DNA of 64,000 nt from an uncultured Aquimarina sp. GTDB taxonomy: Bacteria; Bacteroidota; Bacteroidia; Flavobacteriales; Flavobacteriaceae. Shown here one piece after another: positions 1 to 8,994 of the stretch; position 1 is the first letter of the stretch; every line of letters begins with the position of its first letter. The DNA lies in NCBI GenBank assembly GCA_947493495.1, contig CANLRN010000017.1, positions 1-64,000 of the forward strand. Reading direction: 5' to 3'. The translations under genes were made by a program, and so were the position numbers. The notes beneath the pieces were generated by a model. The model searched no databases. It was given only the letters and a program-made list of their open reading frames with translations, and had not been told where the DNA came from.

Positions 1-1
1 A

Positions 2-194
2 AAACGCAGTGCAGCGTTAGTATTTGCGGTAGCTACAAGATGTAATAAATTTTCTATTGCATAAAGCGGGTTTAAGTGGGAAATATGGCTTAAAAACTCG
101 AATTAGGGAATACTTTGCAAGAACAAAGGCTTATTTGGATATAATGTTTGGTGTAGAACCTAAATTTTTAGGAAAAAAAATTAAAATAAACTAA
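2..194 (+). pseudogene. 3' fragment of an unrecognised gene with an apparent frameshift
   Basis: Two overlapping open frames run from the window edge. One covers bases 2-61. The other runs from about 36 to the TAA at 192-194 and ends in a basic stretch containing FGVEPKFLGKKIKIN. Read in sequence, with one shift near base 36-50, they give a plausible continuous protein C-terminus, so I take this as the tail of a gene that begins before the window and carries an indel. The family was not recognised. A transposase or other mobile-element protein is possible but unproven. Confidence 0.35.
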
Positions 195-197
195 AAA

Positions 198-340
198 CGA
201 CACGCCAACACCGTATAAAATTAATTATTGGTTATAGCCTATTTACGAAAGTTCTCGCAAGCCTTAAATCTGTGGTTTATTTGCTAATTTTAGTGCTTAA
301 AACACGCAACTGATCTTATACAAACCGATATAAATTATAA
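198..340. repeat. possible mobile-associated intergenic repeat
   Basis: This non-coding stretch follows the gene fragment. Its ends are weakly complementary: CGCCAACACCGTATAAAA near 202-219 against TTATACAAACCGAT near 315-330. The interior contains TTAAATCTGTGGTTTATTTGC. From memory, similar sequences recur between genes in marine Flavobacteriaceae, so it may be a repeated or cassette-boundary element. That cannot be shown from this single copy. The rest of 1-407 contains no gene I can support. Confidence 0.25.
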
Positions 341-407
341 AAAGCAACAGTATAACTTTGCTGTAAAACCTTGCTTAGATTATACTAATTATGATAGCAA
401 AACTATA

Positions 408-2672
408 TCAAAGCATTTTCTTTACATCTAACACTTTTTTTACTGCTATAGGAGCACCTAGTTCTTGACTTCTTTTAGACGGTAATGCCCCACCAACATA
501 TATCGTATAGCTCCCATCTCGTAAAACTTCTTTACCTTCTTCATTAAATTGATTGAATATTTGTTGATCAAGCTGAAAAGTAATTGTTTTGGTCTCTCCA
601 GGTTTTAGTTTTTCTCTTTTGAACGATTTTAAATCATACAAAGGATCTTTTGTTCCTGCTAAAGGTGAACTTATATACAATTGGATTACTTCTTCTGATG
701 CTATTGCTCCCTTATTGGAAATTTCTACACTCACTTTAAATGTATCATCAATCGCAAGGTTACTATATTCAAATTTAGTGTACGACAAACCAAAACCAAA
801 AGGATACAAAGGTTCTTTTGTCATATATTTATACGTTCTTCCTTTCATATTATAATCCTCATAAGGGGGTAATTGCGATACGGATTTAGGGAATGTAATA
901 GGAAGTTTCCCTGATGGAGCTACATCACCAAAAAGAACATCTGCAACTGCATTCCCTCCTTCTTCTCCAGGATACCACACAAAAAGTATAGCTTCTACCA
1001 GATCATGAATTTCGGGAATAGCTATAGGACTTCCTCCGGTAAGTATTAAAACTAATGGTTTTTTACTATTTTCTTTTAATTTTTTAATATAATTAATCTG
1101 ATTTTCAGGAAGTTTAAGGTTTTTCTTATCTCCTTTTTCTGATGAAGCTAATGCCTCACCTTCTTCTCCTTCTAATAGTGCTGAAATCCCCATTACAGCA
1201 ATGCAAACATCTGCTTGTTTAGCTTCTCCTGTAGACCAATCAATCGGATTTACATTATCTCTAAAAGGCAATACCCCAGATTTATAATTGATACTAGTCC
1301 CTGGGCTAATTTTTCCAACAATACCATCTAAAATAGTTTGAGTATTACTCGTCACCCCATAATAATTACCTAGAAGCACCTCTTCATTAGAAGCATTTGG
1401 CCCCACGATATAAGCAGTTCTAATATCTTTTTTTAAAGGAAGTACATTGTCTTTATTTTTTAACAAAACAATTGATTTCTGTGCTACTTCTCTCGCTATT
1501 TCTCTATGCTTTTTAGAGTCTATAACATCTGCTTGTATACTATCGTAAGGGTTTACTCCTACTGGATCAAATAACCCAAGTTTAAACCGTGTTAGTAGAT
1601 TTTCTTTTAGTCTCTGATTAAGTAAATTTTCTGTGATCAAACCTTGATCTAAGGCATTCTTTATATTTTTATAAACTTTCCCGCAATTAATATTAGTTCC
1701 ACTTTTTAATGCTAATGCTGTAGACTCTTCTGGTGTAGTAGTAACTTTATGAAATTTATGAAAATCGCCTATCGCTCCGCAATCTGATACAATATATCCA
1801 TCAAACCCCCAATCCTGTCTAAGGATATCCTGAAGAAGGTATGGACTCCCACAACAAGGCTCCCCAAGAGTTCTATTATATGCACCCATCACCCCTTCTA
1901 CATCAGCCTCTTGAACGAGTGCTTTAAAAGCAGGCAAATAGGTCTCAAATAAGTCTTTTTTGGATACTATAGCATCAAATTCGTGTCTTAATTCTTCTGG
2001 GCCAGAATGTACCGCATAATGTTTTGCACAAGCTGCTGCTTTAATATACTTTGGGTTATCTCCTTGCAAGCCCTTTACAAACGAAACTCCAATGCGACCT
2101 GTTAGATATGGATCTTCTCCATAGGTTTCTTGTCCGCGTCCCCATCTGGGATCTCTAAATATATTTACATTAGGAGACCAGAAGGTTAGCCCCGCATATC
2201 TGCTTCTATTATTTATTTTTATCGCTTCATTATACTTTGCTCTTGCTTCATCTGAGATCGCGGTTCCTACTTTATGTATTAGCGCTTCATCAAAAGTAGC
2301 TCCGAATGCTATTGCTTGAGGAAATACAGTCGCTCTTCCATTTCTGGCTACTCCGTGCAATGCTTCGTTCCACCAATTATACTCTGGTATACCTAACCTT
2401 TCTATTGGTGGGCAAACATCAAGCATCTGCGAAGCTTTTTCCTCTAGAGTTAGTTCCTTTATCAAAGCGTTAACGCGTTCTTCGGTAGACAAAGAAGGGT
2501 TCTGCCAAGTATACTGATACGATTTTTCTACCACACTATTTTCTGTAGTTATAGATTCTGTTGATTCTTTTGGTTTTTTTTCAGTAGAAGTATTACAACT
2601 AAATACAATTATGAAAATGAATACTAATAGAGGCAAAATGCGTATAAATGTGTAATTGATTTTAATGTTCAT
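408..2672 (-). CDS. Glycoside hydrolase family 3 lipoprotein (beta-xylosidase/beta-glucosidase type)
   Basis: This 754-residue exo-glycosidase is predicted to release terminal beta-linked xylose or glucose from oligosaccharides in the periplasm or at the cell surface. It has a lipoprotein signal ending VFSC near residue 26. The GH3 N-terminal barrel follows, with KHYAVHSGPE and GAYNRTLGEPCCGSP, then the nucleophile motif VSDCGAI with Asp297. After it come the GH3 C-terminal alpha/beta domain and a fibronectin-III-like domain with PFGFGLSYT. The length is normal for the bacterial family, and the AYNRTLGEPCC form resembles xylosidase-type members, though the substrate is not certain. It is the outermost PUL gene. 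A paired CATATG operator lies 66-92 bases upstream, with a -7-like box between it and the gene. Confidence 0.93.
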   Translation of the reverse strand: MNIKINYTFIRILPLLVFIFIIVFSCNTSTEKKPKESTESITTENSVVEKSYQYTWQNPSLSTEERVNALIKELTLEEKASQMLDVCPPIERLGIPEYNWWNEALHGVARNGRATVFPQAIAFGATFDEALIHKVGTAISDEARAKYNEAIKINNRSRYAGLTFWSPNVNIFRDPRWGRGQETYGEDPYLTGRIGVSFVKGLQGDNPKYIKAAACAKHYAVHSGPEELRHEFDAIVSKKDLFETYLPAFKALVQEADVEGVMGAYNRTLGEPCCGSPYLLQDILRQDWGFDGYIVSDCGAIGDFHKFHKVTTTPEESTALALKSGTNINCGKVYKNIKNALDQGLITENLLNQRLKENLLTRFKLGLFDPVGVNPYDSIQADVIDSKKHREIAREVAQKSIVLLKNKDNVLPLKKDIRTAYIVGPNASNEEVLLGNYYGVTSNTQTILDGIVGKISPGTSINYKSGVLPFRDNVNPIDWSTGEAKQADVCIAVMGISALLEGEEGEALASSEKGDKKNLKLPENQINYIKKLKENSKKPLVLILTGGSPIAIPEIHDLVEAILFVWYPGEEGGNAVADVLFGDVAPSGKLPITFPKSVSQLPPYEDYNMKGRTYKYMTKEPLYPFGFGLSYTKFEYSNLAIDDTFKVSVEISNKGAIASEEVIQLYISSPLAGTKDPLYDLKSFKREKLKPGETKTITFQLDQQIFNQFNEEGKEVLRDGSYTIYVGGALPSKRSQELGAPIAVKKVLDVKKML

Positions 2673-2737
2673 TAGGATGTTTGATTATAAAATAAAGTAT
2701 GGGCCAAGATTATTTATTTTTTTCAAGACTTCCAATA

Positions 2738-2764
2738 CATATGTTTGTTTTTATACAACAAATG
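2738..2764 (-). promoter_or_regulatory. Putative PUL operator, paired half-sites with 21-bp period (GH3 promoter)
   Basis: CATATG at 2738-2743 and the one-mismatch copy CAAATG at 2759-2764 start exactly 21 bases apart. On the minus strand, 25 bases downstream toward the GH3 gene, is TAATCTTG (2712-2705), one mismatch from the Bacteroidota -7 consensus TAnnTTTG. The pair matches three others in the window. The binding protein is inferred to be the HTCS AraC-type domain, which commonly binds direct repeats about two helical turns apart. Confidence 0.5.
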
Positions 2765-2811
2765 CTTTTATGGTTATTTTAAAAATAATAAAAGCCGAAT
2801 ACTCCACAAAT

Positions 2812-2838
2812 CATATGTTCTTGATAATTAAACATATG
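2812..2838 (+). promoter_or_regulatory. Putative PUL operator, paired CATATG with 21-bp period (promoter of 2903 gene)
   Basis: Perfect CATATG hexamers at 2812-2817 and 2833-2838 start exactly 21 bases apart, with A-rich 5' flanks (aaatCATATGttc, aaaCATATGta). A -7-like TAGATTTA lies at 2865-2872, 26 bases downstream of the proximal half-site, and the gene starts at 2903. This site and the GH3 site lie back to back in the divergent intergenic region, so both genes are probably induced together. Confidence 0.6.
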
Positions 2839-2902
2839 TACTTATACATTTTATCAAAACAGTATAGATTTATAGTATAAAATTTTAAACCATTAAATTC
2901 AT

Positions 2903-4177
2903 ATGAAAAAACTACTAAATCTTTTATTTTTTGCTTTAATCCTGCTTTTAAAAAGCACTAATGCCTTTTCGCAAACGACTGTACTGATTGAGAAAGTACC
3001 TTCGCCAACCATAAAAATTAATACTCAAGCCTCTGATGGTGCTACAGAAATTGACTACCAGGTAACTTTTATGAATGTTGCTCTTGCAGATGATGATGCA
3101 CAATTTTCGTGGTTCTCCGGTTTTAAAGATGCAACTACCAATGATGCTGTTGCTGGAGGTAAAACATTAAACCTAAAAAGAACTGATACTGATGTCATTG
3201 ATAATGGCGATGGTACGTATAACAAAACATTTATATTTACGAGCCTAGATTTATTTGGCCCATCACTGGTAAATGATCAAAATGTGATTTATAATGGTAC
3301 GGGATTTCCAGGGTCTATTGAATCAAATACTGTCTCTTTAATAGTCGAGCCAGCTCCTGCTATACAAATTGATATTGACAGTGTCTCTATTATTCCGACA
3401 GTAGAAAGAGGTAGTGAGTTTACTATCAATTTTAACTATTCTTCTACTATAGATATCACTTCATTGCGAGTAAACTTTTGGCTAGTTACTTTTACACCAT
3501 ATTCTGATATATTTGTTGGCTCTAGTGCTTTTATTGAAGATCTTGTAAACACTGATGGGGTTTCTACAGCTGTCAGCACGACAATTGTTTTTCCTAAAGA
3601 AACAGAAATTACCAATGGAGCAGGAACCACCTGGATGTTAAATTCACCCATTACCGCTGATAATAGTGCGATGGATGCTCTCTATCAATTCAGGTTTAGA
3701 TTGGATGATGAATCCGGAGAAACGGGACAAAACTTTATCAATGGCACCTCTCAAAAACCTTTTAATTTTATAGATATCCAGGAAGTTACGAATGACGTAG
3801 ATACCGATGGAGTAAACACTTTTGCTGTAGATGGTACTGATTTGGATGTATGCCCGAATACCCCTATTGGAGAAATTGGGACAATTGATACTGATCCCTC
3901 GAGCCCTACCTATGGATGTAGTGATAATGAACAAAATACATTAAGTGTTTCTGAGGTCAATAATTCATCTATTAATGGATTATTTGGTCCTAATCCTGTG
4001 ATTGACACTATAGAAATTAGTAGCACTATTATTACCAAAACTTATAAAGTAGTATCGCTTTCTGGAGCTCTTATTAAAGAAGTTGCTGCCGAAGGTTCTC
4101 TTGATGTTTCTGATCTAACAAAAGGAGTTTATTTCTTAGTAACTGATGCTGGGGTAGGTAAAATTATTAAGCAATAA
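2903..4177 (+). CDS. Secreted protein with T9SS C-terminal sorting domain
   Basis: This 424-residue protein is exported by a Sec signal peptide (cleavage near AFSQ, residues 21-24) and then probably placed on the cell surface by the type IX secretion system. The last ~70 residues form a type A sorting domain: FGPNPVIDTIEI, then YKVVSLSGALIKE, then DLTKGVYFLV and a basic end. The middle consists of beta-sandwich-like segments. Before the sorting domain is an Asp-rich stretch (DTDGVNTFAVDGTDLDVCPN) like thrombospondin type 3 calcium-binding repeats. No catalytic domain was recognised. It is divergent from the GH3 gene, with its own operator pair upstream, so a glycan-binding role on the surface is likely but inferred. 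Confidence 0.8.
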   Translation: MKKLLNLLFFALILLLKSTNAFSQTTVLIEKVPSPTIKINTQASDGATEIDYQVTFMNVALADDDAQFSWFSGFKDATTNDAVAGGKTLNLKRTDTDVIDNGDGTYNKTFIFTSLDLFGPSLVNDQNVIYNGTGFPGSIESNTVSLIVEPAPAIQIDIDSVSIIPTVERGSEFTINFNYSSTIDITSLRVNFWLVTFTPYSDIFVGSSAFIEDLVNTDGVSTAVSTTIVFPKETEITNGAGTTWMLNSPITADNSAMDALYQFRFRLDDESGETGQNFINGTSQKPFNFIDIQEVTNDVDTDGVNTFAVDGTDLDVCPNTPIGEIGTIDTDPSSPTYGCSDNEQNTLSVSEVNNSSINGLFGPNPVIDTIEISSTIITKTYKVVSLSGALIKEVAAEGSLDVSDLTKGVYFLVTDAGVGKIIKQ

Positions 4178-4235
4178 ACTACCTCGGAGCAACTCTACCT
4201 GGCTTCAATTAGACAAGTAGATTCAACTATAAAAG

Positions 4236-4280
4236 AAAGGTGTTCATTAATCCTATGATATGAACACCTTTTATTTTTTT
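4236..4280. terminator. Bidirectional intrinsic terminator
   Basis: A 12-bp stem, AAAGGTGTTCAT (4236-4247) with ATGAACACCTTT (4260-4271), encloses a 12-base loop. A T tract follows on the plus strand and an A-rich stretch lies on the other side. It sits between the convergent ends of the T9SS-sorted gene (4177) and the VCBS lipoprotein gene (4295), so it can serve both. Confidence 0.85.
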
Positions 4281-4294
4281 TTAGTATTTGTATC

Positions 4295-7200
4295 TTATTT
4301 GAGCTCATAAAATTGTAGCTCACCATCATTTACTGCTACTAACACTCCCATTCTATCACCTGAAATATTTATTTTTTTAATCCCTTTTACATTATATGGT
4401 GTAAAAAACCCGCTATCGAGGTACGTCAACGTTTGAAACGCTCCCGTTTTAGTTCCAAGTACTACCAATCCCACGGAAGCATCTGCTCGGGTTGTTTCTA
4501 TTTCGACTTCAAATTTATTTCCTGCTATAACAATATCTTTAATTCCATCTTTATTAAGATCTTCTATTACAATACCATTAATAGTGGAGAATTGAGCTTC
4601 AGTAGGTAATTCTTGTAACGTAAACTTACCTCCATTATTAACCAACACTACACTCGAAAAGGTTTCAGCTTTAAATTTTATTGCAGATTCAGGGTTTTTA
4701 CCGATAATATCATAAATCCCGGCGTTTGCAAAATCTTTATACGATTTGAATTTATACTTTAAATGAGGCAATTGTTCTGTAGAACAGTCTTTTCCTCGAA
4801 CCGGTACTAGCTTGTTATTATATTCTTTGGACAGAAATATATCTTGAGTACCATTTTGATCATAATCATTTGCAAATACGTAAAAAGGTTTTTCTGGAGA
4901 CGCTTTAAATTTATAGTTTAATCCTAGATTACCTACTACAAAATCCATGTCCCCATCGTTATCAATATCTGCACCTTCAATTTGATTCCACCATCCGTGG
5001 GTTTTAGACAATCCAACAGTATCTGTTATATCAGAGAATTTACCATTCTTCCATTTATAAACACTAATTTTCATCCATTCTCCCACAATCAATAATTCCT
5101 GATCGGCATCGGTATCAATATTACTACTGATCGCAGAAGTAACCATCCCCAAATTCCTAAAACCAGGAGCTACTACATCAGTAACATCTGTGAACACCCC
5201 TTTATTATTCTCCAGAATCATACTGGATGGAGGGCTTGGATATTTTTTGGGAATATGTCTATTCCCTATAAAAAGATCTAAATCTCCATCGTTATCATAA
5301 TCCAGAGGAACTACAGAAGATCCACTCCCTACTATTTTGGGCAGTGAAGCAGATTTTACAAAATCCCCTTTTCCATTGTTTATATACAATCGATCCTGAT
5401 AATATTCATTTTCTGCTTCGAATTCATTGCCTCCACTTACTACATAAAGATCTAAATCCTGATCATTATCTACATCAAAAAAACTAGCAAAAACATCTTC
5501 CTGGGCTTTATCATTTACCAATGACAATTGTTTTTGCTCCACAAAGGTATTTCCTTTTTTTTGTATCATTAATCGAGAAGGTTGATCTTTACTACCTCCA
5601 ATAAAAAAATCCTGAAGCCCATCTCCATTAGCATCACCAACAGCCAATGCAGGACCTAATGTTGATAACTTATGAGGCAACAGAATCTGATCTTTATAAT
5701 CATCATATTCATTTTCGACATGTACTATCGGGGACGTAAAGGCTTTTGCACTTTTATTGATTAACAATTGATCTTTCTTCTTTTTATTTCCTGTGATATG
5801 GTCTGTAGAATTTTTATGGTCAATATCAATTTGTTGATTGGTAGCAATATCTTTTATAACACTTTGCTTATGGTCATTCCAAACTACCTGAATCGAATCA
5901 ATTTTAGTGATTTTTCCTAAACCAAAATGTACGATGGGTTCTACAGAAGACAGGTAACCTCTTACCGTTTTAAATTCATGATATTGAATCTTATCCTCAT
6001 AATTGATTGTAATTTTTGCGCCCAGACCTGTAGAATTGTTTGCAGGCCCTAGAAGTTTAATTTTTAAATAATTGTTCTGTAACGTCTCTGAAGTATTTTT
6101 ATATATAAATGCATCTTGATCAATATTATTAACGATAATATCTAAATCTCCATCATTATCAAGATCAGCTACTGCAGCACCATTGGATAAGCTTTGTTGA
6201 TTTGCTCCCCATTCTTTTGCTTTGTTAGAAAACGTGAGATCACCATTATTTTTATAGATATAATTAGGAATTTTATTTTCAGTAAACAGGTTGATAATAT
6301 ATTCTGCTTTTTGTTCTTTAGTATGGGTACGTGCTTTAGATCCTCTCATATAAGCCTTAAATTGCGCATTAGCATCTTTATCCCAAATATCTCTCTTAAA
6401 TCCATTGGTAATAAATAGATCTCTATACCCATCATTGTCTAAATCACTCCCTAAACAAGCCCAACTCCAATCTGTTTTTGAAACTCCTGCATATTGACCT
6501 ACATCACTAAAAATCCCTTTTCCTCGATTCAAATGAAGCATATTATGCATATTCTGATAATAAAATCCATTAGAGGTCATATCTTTATAAAGCATAGTAT
6601 TCATCGATGCCATTGTAGTTTTTGATCTTTTATAATCTTCGGGCATCATTTCTAATTGCATAATATCCTCAAAGCCATCATTATTAAAATCTACTACATC
6701 AATACCCATAGCATAGAATGGAATATGATTAAAATGTTGAGTAAGTTCTTCTTTAAATTTTTTACCTCCTTGATTCATATACAAATAATCTCTCTCTAGA
6801 TAATCATTCGACACCAAAATATCGGTATTCCCATCATCATTAACATCAGATGTAGCGACTCCTAATCCATATCCAAAATTATTTTTAATCCCTGACGCAA
6901 TCCCAATCTCTTCAAATTTTCCATTTTTATTTTCAAAGAGTTTATCCCTAAATAAATGGTTTTGTTCTTTTTTTCCATCAAGTACTTGCTTATAATTCAT
7001 GAAAAATTTATTTGGGCGATTGGTTACATATACATCTAAATCATTGTCATTATCCATATCAAAAAACGACGCCATTAACGAGTATCCGATATCATCTAAT
7101 CCATATTTGGAGGCTTCTTCCTTAAAAGTCGCATCTCCTTGATTGATAAAAAGGAGATTTCTACGTTCTTCATCTGTATCTTTCCATCCGCCTCTACACA

Positions 7201-7633
7201 CATAAATATCCTGAAAGCCATCGCCGTTAACATCTGCCATCACAACGCCATTATGCCAGCCATTCCCTCCAGATACGTTTGCCAAATCCGTAATATCTTC
7301 AAATACAAAATCACCTTTGTTTAGGTACAGCTTATTAGGTACCTCATTCCCTGTAAAATAAATATCTGGCAATCCATCATTATTAATATCACCTACTGCA
7401 ACTCCTGCTCCATTATAGACATAATTGAAAAGAACAAAAAAGTGATCAAAATTTTCTTTTATATGGTTATTAAAAGTAATTCCTGTTTTTTCTGAGGGGA
7501 TCAATTTTAACAAGGGAGCATGTTCAACACTAACTTTTTTCTCAGTCTTTTTTTGTGTTTTTTTCTGCTGACCCTCATTACAACTAACTAGAAAGAAAGT
7601 GATAAGCGTAGAAAAAAATACTATTATTCTCAT
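4295..7633 (-). CDS. FG-GAP/VCBS-repeat lipoprotein with ASPIC/UnbV domain (CRTAC1-like)
   Basis: This 1112-residue surface or periplasmic lipoprotein has a signal ending FFLVSCNEG. The N-terminal ~480 residues carry many FG-GAP/VCBS repeats with calcium-binding cores such as DINNDGLPDIYF, DVNGDGFQDIYV and DLDNDGDLDIIV, which predict a beta-propeller. An ASPIC/UnbV segment follows, with NYLKIKLLGPANN, GYLSSVEPIVHFGLG and a DSIQVVW core. A second propeller fills the C-terminal half. The family is common beside SusC/SusD pairs and is thought to bind glycan or protein; no catalytic site is visible. It is the last gene of the minus-strand PUL block but is separated from the PKD gene by a strong hairpin, so it may have its own promoter or depend on readthrough. 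Confidence 0.88.
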   Translation of the reverse strand: MRIIVFFSTLITFFLVSCNEGQQKKTQKKTEKKVSVEHAPLLKLIPSEKTGITFNNHIKENFDHFFVLFNYVYNGAGVAVGDINNDGLPDIYFTGNEVPNKLYLNKGDFVFEDITDLANVSGGNGWHNGVVMADVNGDGFQDIYVCRGGWKDTDEERRNLLFINQGDATFKEEASKYGLDDIGYSLMASFFDMDNDNDLDVYVTNRPNKFFMNYKQVLDGKKEQNHLFRDKLFENKNGKFEEIGIASGIKNNFGYGLGVATSDVNDDGNTDILVSNDYLERDYLYMNQGGKKFKEELTQHFNHIPFYAMGIDVVDFNNDGFEDIMQLEMMPEDYKRSKTTMASMNTMLYKDMTSNGFYYQNMHNMLHLNRGKGIFSDVGQYAGVSKTDWSWACLGSDLDNDGYRDLFITNGFKRDIWDKDANAQFKAYMRGSKARTHTKEQKAEYIINLFTENKIPNYIYKNNGDLTFSNKAKEWGANQQSLSNGAAVADLDNDGDLDIIVNNIDQDAFIYKNTSETLQNNYLKIKLLGPANNSTGLGAKITINYEDKIQYHEFKTVRGYLSSVEPIVHFGLGKITKIDSIQVVWNDHKQSVIKDIATNQQIDIDHKNSTDHITGNKKKKDQLLINKSAKAFTSPIVHVENEYDDYKDQILLPHKLSTLGPALAVGDANGDGLQDFFIGGSKDQPSRLMIQKKGNTFVEQKQLSLVNDKAQEDVFASFFDVDNDQDLDLYVVSGGNEFEAENEYYQDRLYINNGKGDFVKSASLPKIVGSGSSVVPLDYDNDGDLDLFIGNRHIPKKYPSPPSSMILENNKGVFTDVTDVVAPGFRNLGMVTSAISSNIDTDADQELLIVGEWMKISVYKWKNGKFSDITDTVGLSKTHGWWNQIEGADIDNDGDMDFVVGNLGLNYKFKASPEKPFYVFANDYDQNGTQDIFLSKEYNNKLVPVRGKDCSTEQLPHLKYKFKSYKDFANAGIYDIIGKNPESAIKFKAETFSSVVLVNNGGKFTLQELPTEAQFSTINGIVIEDLNKDGIKDIVIAGNKFEVEIETTRADASVGLVVLGTKTGAFQTLTYLDSGFFTPYNVKGIKKINISGDRMGVLVAVNDGELQFYELK

Positions 7634-7653
7634 TTTTTAGACGAATTTACATA

Positions 7654-7690
7654 AAAAAGCCTATTTGGAATTCCAAATAGGCTTTTTAAA
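7654..7690 (-). terminator. Perfectly palindromic terminator inside the PUL gene block
   Basis: AAAAAGCCTATTTGGAA (7654-7670) and TTCCAAATAGGCTTTTT (7671-7687) form a 17-bp perfect palindrome with no dedicated loop, ending in T residues on both strands. It lies between the PKD lipoprotein stop (7767) and the VCBS gene start (7633). It should end or attenuate the susC-susD-PKD transcript before the VCBS gene. Confidence 0.8.
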
Positions 7691-7766
7691 ATTTTAAATT
7701 ATAGGCGTAATCAATTCTATACAATTTTATATCATCGATATATGCTTAGCTTCATCATCTTGATTT

Positions 7767-8975
7767 CTATTCTCTAACAATTTCAATATTATCTATAAAA
7801 AGATTCATGTCAAGATCTTGATGCCATGGTGGATTCCATGTTCTTAATTGTAGGATGTATCTTCCTGGAGTAAGATTTTTAGAGTTTTCTAAACTATGCC
7901 ACGCACCACCATTTTGTCTATTAAATGCTTCTGTAGATTGTATGTGAGTTAAAGGGTCATCAGCATTCCTATATGCTAAGATTAATACAAAATCTGGATT
8001 GGTAGTAGATATAAGATCTGCATATACATCTAAAGTAGTTTTATAATTACCTGCTTCAGTAACTTCAAAAACTTCATTAAATAGAATATCATTATTAGTA
8101 AATGCTTGCATATCACCTTCGTTATACATAAATTTAATACTACCGTCGCCTTCTGATGCCTGCTCATCTGAAACAGAAAGCTTAAAACTTCTATCTGTAC
8201 CATCTGAGAGCACAGCTTGCCAACCTACAACACTATCTCCTTCTCCATCATTATTTCCACAATCGACTAGATTGATAGAATTATCACAAACTGGCTCTGA
8301 AATAATTTCTATAAAATCACTAACAGTAGTAATCCCAGTACTTTCTGGTATATTACGAAATATTGTTAATTTAACAGGATATTTTCCAGGAGTATTATAG
8401 GTAACTACAGGATCTTGTTGGGTACTTGTAGCAGGTGTACCTCCTTCAAACTCCCATAGTATTGTATCTTCTTCTTTAGCTTCTGCAAATGCGGATTCTC
8501 CATCTTCTGTAGTATTGACAAATTGTATTGAACTACCAAAAACAGCAATAGTATTATCTGCAACAAATTGTGGAACTACTTTCTGAAATACACTTACTGT
8601 AAAAGATCTACTTTCTACAGAACCGTCTTCATGTACTACTTCTAAATTTGTTAAAAAACCACGATTTCTTCTCTGCGCTCCTTCACCTTCAGAAGGTGAA
8701 GCTTCATTATAAAGCACTTCTACTTCCTGTTCCTCTGACATATCGATATTTCCTCCTTCAAAATCCCATCTCCTAGATGTTACACTAAGAGAAGAGTCGA
8801 TATAAGTAATAGATTCGCCTTCGGTTATTAAAGTTCTATCAGCACTAGCTTTAAAATTTACCGTTCTTAATCCGTCTCTTATATTCGATTCTTCACAACT
8901 TACAACAAGCAATAACATTGTTATAAGTAATATTATGTTCTTAAAAAAAGAAAAATAATAGCTATATTTTTTCAT
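7767..8975 (-). CDS. PKD-domain surface lipoprotein (SusE/SGBP-like position)
   Basis: This 402-residue lipoprotein is the third gene of the susCD operon and probably a surface glycan-binding protein. The signal MKKYSYYF...LLLVVSC fits a start at 8975. An in-frame start at 9008 would add eleven non-signal residues and overlap susD, so I prefer 8975, which leaves a 19-base gap. At least two PKD/Ig-like domains are visible, with SRRWDFEGGNID and ILWEFEGGTP matching the PKD WDFGDG-type core. The C-terminal ~150 residues form a jelly-roll-like module of carbohydrate-binding type (VVGWQAVLSDGTDRSFKL and MNLFIDNIEIV). No catalytic residues were recognised. A binding role is inferred from position. 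Confidence 0.85.
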   Translation of the reverse strand: MKKYSYYFSFFKNIILLITMLLLVVSCEESNIRDGLRTVNFKASADRTLITEGESITYIDSSLSVTSRRWDFEGGNIDMSEEQEVEVLYNEASPSEGEGAQRRNRGFLTNLEVVHEDGSVESRSFTVSVFQKVVPQFVADNTIAVFGSSIQFVNTTEDGESAFAEAKEEDTILWEFEGGTPATSTQQDPVVTYNTPGKYPVKLTIFRNIPESTGITTVSDFIEIISEPVCDNSINLVDCGNNDGEGDSVVGWQAVLSDGTDRSFKLSVSDEQASEGDGSIKFMYNEGDMQAFTNNDILFNEVFEVTEAGNYKTTLDVYADLISTTNPDFVLILAYRNADDPLTHIQSTEAFNRQNGGAWHSLENSKNLTPGRYILQLRTWNPPWHQDLDMNLFIDNIEIVRE

Positions 8976-8994
8976 TGTAACGATATAAGCGTTA

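Noticed and set aside
2656..2880. Plus-strand open frame of 74 codons upstream of the 2903 gene
   Set aside because: It overlaps the operators and both promoters and its product has no coding character.
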